Below, piece after piece: positions 59,106 to 64,000 of a DNA stretch of 64,000 nucleotides (positions within the stretch are counted from its first letter, which is position 1; each line of letters starts with the position of its first letter). This DNA is from Arabidopsis thaliana. Taxonomy: Eukaryota > Streptophyta > Magnoliopsida > Brassicales > Brassicaceae. The position numbers were made by a program, and so were the translations under genes. Where the stretch lies: positions 23,071,261-23,135,260 of the forward strand of contig NC_003074.8 in assembly GCF_000001735.4 (NCBI RefSeq), written 5' to 3'. The notes under the pieces were generated by a model. That model had not been told where the DNA came from and ran no database searches. It worked only from the letters and a program-made list of their open reading frames with translations.

Positions 59106-59310
59106 GAAGGATGTATAGATGTATAAATAGGGTGTGAATGTGTCTCATGCATAAATCCATAATAGATGTATGATAGGGTGTGAATGTGTTCATACATGGC
59201 ACGAACGTGTCTCATATGCATAATAGATTGTTGATTGGGTGTGAATGTGTCTCATGCATGGCACGAATGTCATACTCATATGCATAATAGATGTACGTAT
59301 AGGGTGTGAA
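59106..59310. repeat. Imperfect minisatellite, about 55-60-bp unit, four copies
   Basis: AGGGTGTGAATGTGT recurs at about 59129, 59175, 59237 and 59298 with linking segments CTCATGCAT, GGCACGAA and ATGCATAATAGATG. Unit lengths vary, so it is an old, diverged array. Confidence 0.75.
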
Positions 59311-59339
59311 TGTGTGTGCATAGATTACGTGTGACCGAG

Positions 59340-59990
59340 CGTAGGGTAGTAGCAAAAACATAAAACACAAAATACCAAGCGCTCGCTAGTTGAAACACTC
59401 AAAAATTCAAAAAATGCGGTTTTTATAGCTAGACAAAAAACACAAAAATATCAAACTCAAAATAAAAATCACTAGACACAAACCAAACACTCGTACTTGA
59501 AGCTGAGAAAGACCCAAATACGTCGCTTGAGACGTCTTTATCTGAGGAGGAGGCTTCGTCGTCCGCTCCTTTACCAATCACCAAAGAGCGAGATGCGCAA
59601 GAGTGACCACTAATCGTTGTTTCCAGATACAGTTGCCGGTTGACAGACTTGTATTGTAGTCGGCCCGGAATGCATCGGTAGATTCTATGGGCCTATGGCG
59701 AGGCTTTAAGCACAGAAACTGCTTGGAGAAGGACCATCCTACACTATTCGATTCGCTGGCATGTGTGGAAACACCCAAAACACATAAAATACGATTGCTC
59801 GAAACACTCAAGTCTCAAGTTATATCGCTAGAAAAAACATACAAAAAAACAAGCTAAAAACTGCGGTTTTTAATCGCTGGACAAAACACACAAAAATACC
59901 AAACGATCGCTAGTCGAAACACCAAAAACACAACAAAAATGATAACTTAAAAAACAAAAAACAAAAAAAAAAAACCACACACCAAACAAC
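59340..59990. repeat. Dispersed AC-rich repeats flanking a gene-like segment
   Basis: Blocks of the form TGCGGTTTTTA ... GCTAGACAAAAAACAC and ACCAAGCGCTCGCTAGTTGA recur at about 59370-59450, 59788-59840 and 59850-59925. Between them, 59470-59780 is more GC-rich and on the minus strand reads FSKQFLCLKPRHRPIESTD and STGNCIWKQRLVVTLAH. This could be captured gene sequence inside an unrecognised element. Confidence 0.4.
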
Positions 59991-60002
59991 TTTATGCGTT
60001 TG

Positions 60003-60260
60003 CGCTTTAATGCTCTTGGGCGAACCAATGGTTACATGGGTAAAATGTAACCATATTAATGGACCTTTAATGGGTCAAAAAGTTTCTTATCTAACTAAGG
60101 CCCAAATACGGGAAGAGATCGATGACTAATGCTCCTGGTGGACCCAATAGTTAAATGGAGAACATGTATCTCGAATAATGGGCCTTTAATGGGTCAAACT
60201 TATTATCAATCAAACTTCTATTCAAACAAAGGCCCAAATATTCTTGACTAATTTTGCTCC
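60003..60260 (+). repeat. PPR promoter sequence, tandemly duplicated
   Basis: GCTTTAATGCTC(C/T)TGG, CCAATGGTTA and GGGCCTTTAATGGGTCAAA occur twice here (about 60005-60110 and 60128-60255). They match the promoter of the PPR gene at 37260-37330 in reverse. The second unit leads into the PPR relic. Confidence 0.7.
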
Positions 60261-60317
60261 GCCGTTAATCAGTCCCTTTTCACCGACTTCGCCATTGCTA
60301 ATCGCCGTCGAGCTTCC

Positions 60318-60715
60318 ATGGCTGCTGCTCCATGGCTCTATCGCTCTTTGAGAAGGAGCTCCATTAGAGTTACTCACAGCTTTCAATGGCTTCATTGCTT
60401 CCTCATTTGCCTGATGCTGCGGTTTACACGTGTCTGATCACGGGGTTTGGGACTCAGAAGAAGCTGGTTACTGTTTACGAACTGCTCAAGGAGATGCAAG
60501 AAAAGGGACATCCTCCGGATGGCAAAACGTATAATGCGCTGATCAAACTGATGGCGAACCAGAAAATTTCGGAACATGCCACAAGGATCTACAACAAGCT
60601 GATCCAGAACAATATTGAGCCATCGATACACACATTCAACATGATAATGAAGTCATACTTCATGGCGAGAAACTATGAGATGGGGAGAGCAGTTTGGGAC
60701 GATATGAACAATTGA
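60318..60715 (+). pseudogene. Inverted, internally deleted PPR copy (copy D)
   Basis: An ATG at 60318 gives MAAAPWLYRSLRRSSIR, matching the PPR start at 37139, and then about 1.1 kb of coding DNA is missing. The reading resumes as DAAVYTCLITGFGTQKKL and continues through KTYNALIKLMANQKISEH to MKSYFMARNYEMGRAVWD. There the homology ends and the promoter of the HEAT gene begins (about 60703). The two PPR parts are in different frames. It is a pseudogene on the opposite strand to the intact PPR genes. Confidence 0.82.
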
Positions 60716-60822
60716 ATTAATATTGAAAACTAAGAGAAATTTGGTTTTGGGTTATTACAAAAAAACAATTACAGTATTAGCCAAGAAAAGAGAGAGTTTG
60801 CTCTTATAGGGTCTAAAAGAAG

Positions 60823-60840
60823 GCCCATTTACAAATGGGC
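60823..60840. promoter_or_regulatory. Palindromic site II pair in the HEAT gene promoter
   Basis: GCCCATTTACAAATGGGC, the counterpart of the element at 34449-34466, about 120 bp upstream of the ATG. Confidence 0.5.
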
Positions 60841-60958
60841 TTGTTAGTTTAAAGGACTGGTGCTTCTCTTCGTCAATGGAGGTTGGTATAATAATAGGTA
60901 CGAAAGAAAACCCTATTTGCGCCGCATCTCTCTCGTCTTCCTTTACTCCGTCAAAACC

Positions 60959-61861
60959 ATGTTTCTAAGTCAGTTCCGGAGCTGTAAACCTTTGCTCGAG
61001 TCTCGTCTACCTTTGCTCCGCCTCTCTCTCTCTAAATGTCTCGATCAGTCCTTCAAAACCACGGCTAGTAGCGAATACGGTAGTAAGATCAACAAAGTCA
61101 CAAAGCATGTCAATGAGGAGGATGGTGCAACTTTCTATGTTACTCGAAGGGGGGCAATCGATAGTTCTGCCCCTGCTGAATCAAAAGCATATCCAAAAGC
61201 AGCTAATATCAGTTCAATCCATAGTATGAGGTAACTAACTCAAATTACTTGTAGATAACTTACTAATTTTTGAAAGGTTTATTGATTAAAATCAACTATA
61301 GGGAATCTCTTCTGGAGGAAACAGAGGAAGACTACTACAGACGCTTGGCACTTTTTGCCCTGAGGAATCATGGTGGAGAGGATGCCATAAATGTTATTAT
61401 AGAATCTCTAGGTGTTGAGAGTTCTATGATTCGCATTGAGGTCAATCAAATTTTTATGTATATATTGATGACTTTGAGTTTGTCTCATTGTTCTCTAACT
61501 CAAAATGCATTTTGTTTTTGCTTCTTCTTAGGCTGCATTTGTGTTGGGACAATTGGAATCCAAAACAGCTATAGCTTCTCTAAGCAAGATCTTGAGAGAT
61601 GTGAAGGAGCACCCCATGGTTCGAGTAGAGGCTGCAAAAGCCCTTGGTTTCATTGCAGGTATATTCCTAGAAGCTACCACAATTTTGTGTCTTTAATTAA
61701 TTACTCTTTGACATTCTTTGGGTTTTTTTTCAGATGAGAAGAGCAGAGAAGTACTCCAAGAACTTTCAGGCGACCTCGATCCCATTATCGCTAAAGGTTG
61801 TGATTCTTCATTGAGTATCTTGGAATTTAAGAATTCAAAAAAATATGACCCTCTCATATAA
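60959..61861 (+). CDS. Truncated deoxyhypusine-hydroxylase-like HEAT-repeat protein with organelle presequence
   Basis: Four exons, 60959-61230, 61302-61440, 61532-61658 and 61734-61861, give 666 nt and 221 residues. The first ~45 residues ([20 protein letters not shown] ... SSEYGSKI) are a probable mitochondrial presequence, nearly identical to that of the NYN gene. The rest resembles only the C-terminal HEAT half of deoxyhypusine hydroxylase: [83 protein letters not shown]. The enzyme's iron-binding His-Glu pairs are replaced (RIEAAFVLG and RVEAAKALG, where the enzyme has HE), so hydroxylase activity is unlikely. From memory At3g62530, ARM-repeat protein. Confidence 0.82.
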
Positions 61862-61888
61862 AATGGTGTGTGTGGGTCTGTTGTGTAA

Positions 61889-62253
61889 TGAAAACATCTA
61901 CGTTTCATCTTCCTTTTGTTAAACTTTGTTTTGTATTCAAATGATTTGCAGACGGTTTAAGCTCTGTTTTAAGCTATTATCTCGGCCTACTTGCATTTCT
62001 TCACTTTCTCAGTGAAAGAATGATTAATTTTTTTCATTAGAGTGCACAATTGTTAATTAATATTTTCTTGTTATAGAAGCAAATTACAAAAAAGCTATCT
62101 GACAGATTCCAATGTGATCAGTTCAGTCCAAGCTGTGCTAGTGAAGTCATATTCTTGATTCAAGTAAGAGTTGTGGCTCGAAAACCAACCATTTGCAGAT
62201 AAGCTTTCTCCGAGTGAGTGAGTTGAATGATCCAGTTACCCGCCCCCAAGTTA
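61889..62253. repeat. Duplicated PPR downstream flank
   Basis: 61889-62095 is nearly identical to 34957-35215. 62105-62253 matches 35250-35339 apart from an insertion. This marks the edge of the PPR duplication on its downstream side. Confidence 0.75.
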
Positions 62254-64000
62254 TCAATCTTCCATGAATCTCTGTTTGCATCTCCTTCTAGTCATCTGAG
62301 CCCATCTCGCAAAGATCTCTGCTGCAGCAAACTTACCTGAGAACTTAGCTCTCTGTGCCAATTCCTCAAATATCTCCGGTTGTCCCCCTCTGTGGAAATC
62401 AGCTGCAAACTTGTTATAATCAATCAAAGGGGTTTTCATTCCTTTGTCAAGCATCTCCTCCAAGTATCTGCATGCCTCTCTCGACTTCCCTTCACTTATA
62501 AGCCCTCTGATCAAAACCGTGTAGGAGTTATCGTCAGGACAAATCCCTTTCTTGATCATCTCGTCCCAAACTGCTCTCCCCATCTCATAGTTTCTCGCCA
62601 CGAAGTAAGATTTCATTATCATGTTGAACGTGTGTATCGATGGCTCAATTTCGTTCTGGATCATCTTGTTGTAGATCCTTGTGCCATGTTCCGGCATTTT
62701 CTGGTTCGCCATCAGTTTGATCAACGCATTATACGTTTTGCCATCCGGAGGGTGTCCCTTTTCTTGCATCTCCTTGAGCAGTTCGTAAACAGTATCCAGC
62801 TTCTTCTGAGTCCCAAACCCCGTGATCAGACACGTGTAAACCGCAGCATCAGGTTGCAACCCGGAATCAACCATGTCATCAAAGTACTCAATGGCAGTTT
62901 CCATGCTCGACTGTTTGCAGAAGTCCCGGATCATGATGGTATAGCTACGGACATTAGGGCAAGGTCCCTTGGATTTCATAACATGGAACAATTTGATCGC
63001 ATCTGATTTTTTCATACTCCTCAACAACCCTTCAAGCATTACGTTGTGAGCTACAATGTCAGGTTTCAATCCGTGATCAATCATATCATTCCAGATTCTA
63101 GCTGCTTCTATCAAGTTCCTCACCCTGCACCAACCATTGAGTAGAACAGTGTAAGTCATCATATTAGGTGTAAACCTCTCCTTCAGCTTATCAAACAGAA
63201 CCTGAGCTTCTTTTCCAAGCTTAGCCCTGCCAAGACTATCAAGCAAGCAATTAATGGTTTCAACACCAATCTTAAACTTGTACTTCTTCATCAACTCAAA
63301 GATACCAACAGCTTTCTTCCTCTCTTTCGCAGCAGCGAAAGCTTTCATCGCGATAGTGAATGTCTCCATCGTCAATAGACCTTTCGTACCCATCTCTTCG
63401 AGTACCGAAACCATCGTCTCGAACTGTCTAGTCTTTGCTAAAATACTCATCATGGAGTTATATGTTCTTGAAGCATGAGCAAATCCTTGTCTCTCTGCAG
63501 CCCAACAGAAGAACCTAAATGCAGGCTTCCTAGCATGTCGAAAACGTTCTAAAACCTCAACGATGAGATCATGTGATAAATCTAGTTTCATTTCATCAAG
63601 AACAGCTTCCATATTTCTATCTAACGCAAACAATTCATCAATCACTTTGCAGACTCTCTCTACTTCTTCCGGATTAGTACTTGATTCAACACAACTGACC
63701 CCAGTTTCTTCATCATTATCGCATTCAGATTCAACTTCTTCATCACATCCATCACTAACATTAGAACTACCACTAGAGAAACCTCTACACCCAAGACTCG
63801 CATCAAGCAGTTGTACAGAGGAGTGTGGCAATGGAATTTGACGGTAAGGATGATAAGTAGAAGAATGAATCATACGAGAGAAGAGAGCACCGGAAAATCG
63901 TACTTCCTCTTCTCCTCTCCCGCCGATTACGCGGCTTTGACTGGAAATGAATTCATCGGCATCGAATGAAGAAGAGCAAATGAGGAATCTTCTTAATGAA
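62254..64000 (-). CDS. P-class PPR protein, mitochondrial (copy C), cut by right edge
   Basis: On the minus strand the frame ends at 62254 and is open to the window edge. The true start lies beyond 64000, because the sequence there still matches the presequence region of copy B (SFDADEFISSQSRVIGG-type). The same 35-residue PPR motifs are present as in copy B. Differences include HASR for HDSR, IDHG for IDQG, HGTR for HATR and RRRCKQRF for RRRFKQRF. Both copies look intact, so both may be active. From memory At3g62540. Confidence 0.9.
   Translation of the reverse strand, partial: SLRRFLICSSSFDADEFISSQSRVIGGRGEEEVRFSGALFSRMIHSSTYHPYRQIPLPHSSVQLLDASLGCRGFSSGSSNVSDGCDEEVESECDNDEETGVSCVESSTNPEEVERVCKVIDELFALDRNMEAVLDEMKLDLSHDLIVEVLERFRHARKPAFRFFCWAAERQGFAHASRTYNSMMSILAKTRQFETMVSVLEEMGTKGLLTMETFTIAMKAFAAAKERKKAVGIFELMKKYKFKIGVETINCLLDSLGRAKLGKEAQVLFDKLKERFTPNMMTYTVLLNGWCRVRNLIEAARIWNDMIDHGLKPDIVAHNVMLEGLLRSMKKSDAIKLFHVMKSKGPCPNVRSYTIMIRDFCKQSSMETAIEYFDDMVDSGLQPDAAVYTCLITGFGTQKKLDTVYELLKEMQEKGHPPDGKTYNALIKLMANQKMPEHGTRIYNKMIQNEIEPSIHTFNMIMKSYFVARNYEMGRAVWDEMIKKGICPDDNSYTVLIRGLISEGKSREACRYLEEMLDKGMKTPLIDYNKFAADFHRGGQPEIFEELAQRAKFSGKFAAAEIFARWAQMTRRRCKQRFMED

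Overview
This is a plant nuclear window. The genes have many short GT..AG introns in AT-rich DNA, and the families are plant-specific (CP12, TBL, COX5C, group S1 bZIP, F-box/FBD, P-class PPR). Gene content and order match what I remember of the lower arm of Arabidopsis thaliana chromosome 3, roughly loci At3g62360 to At3g62540. That placement is from memory, not from a search.

Layout. 1-9195: a broken F-box/FBA gene, then a long minus-strand NOMO-like ER membrane protein of about 27 exons. 9196-11974: a compact divergent promoter with a perfect palindrome, then an ethylbenzene-dehydrogenase-type haem-binding membrane protein. 12349-13694: a second F-box/FBA gene with no in-frame ATG before its F-box. 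14640-15010: a Helitron 3' end with a short ORF just beyond it. 16015-21560: a dense run of ordinary host genes: TBL6, COX5C with a leader intron, CP12-2, and bZIP53 with its sucrose-control uORF. 22327-26466: two tandem F-box/LRR/FBD genes and an FBD relic. 26884-27370: a two-exon small membrane protein.

From 28 kb onward the window becomes a duplication and transposon mosaic. PPR sequence occurs four times: a scrambled relic at 28.0-28.6 kb, an intact gene at 35.3-37.1 kb, an inverted internally deleted copy at 60.3-60.7 kb, and a near-identical intact gene from 62.25 kb off the right edge. A promoter plus presequence module is shared by an NYN-domain gene (34.3 kb, minus) and a truncated deoxyhypusine-hydroxylase-like HEAT gene (61 kb, plus). 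These copies are separated by a very young Ty1/copia element (29053-33592), an old rearranged Ty3/gypsy element with LTR sequence in inverted orientation (37599-44597), a relic of an ATX3/4/5-type trithorax gene (49.2-51.6 kb), a PDI-derived chimeric ORF (52.1-52.5 kb) and a hAT element with a complete transposase reading frame (53.1-56.5 kb).

The host genes serve separate jobs: ER membrane complex, cell-wall polysaccharide acetylation, respiration, Calvin-cycle redox control, sugar/energy transcription and organelle RNA metabolism. I see no operon-like pathway. I did not find a wholly new system. The most interesting signals are new chimeric genes made by local duplication, the PDI-derived possible secreted protein, and palindromic promoter elements.
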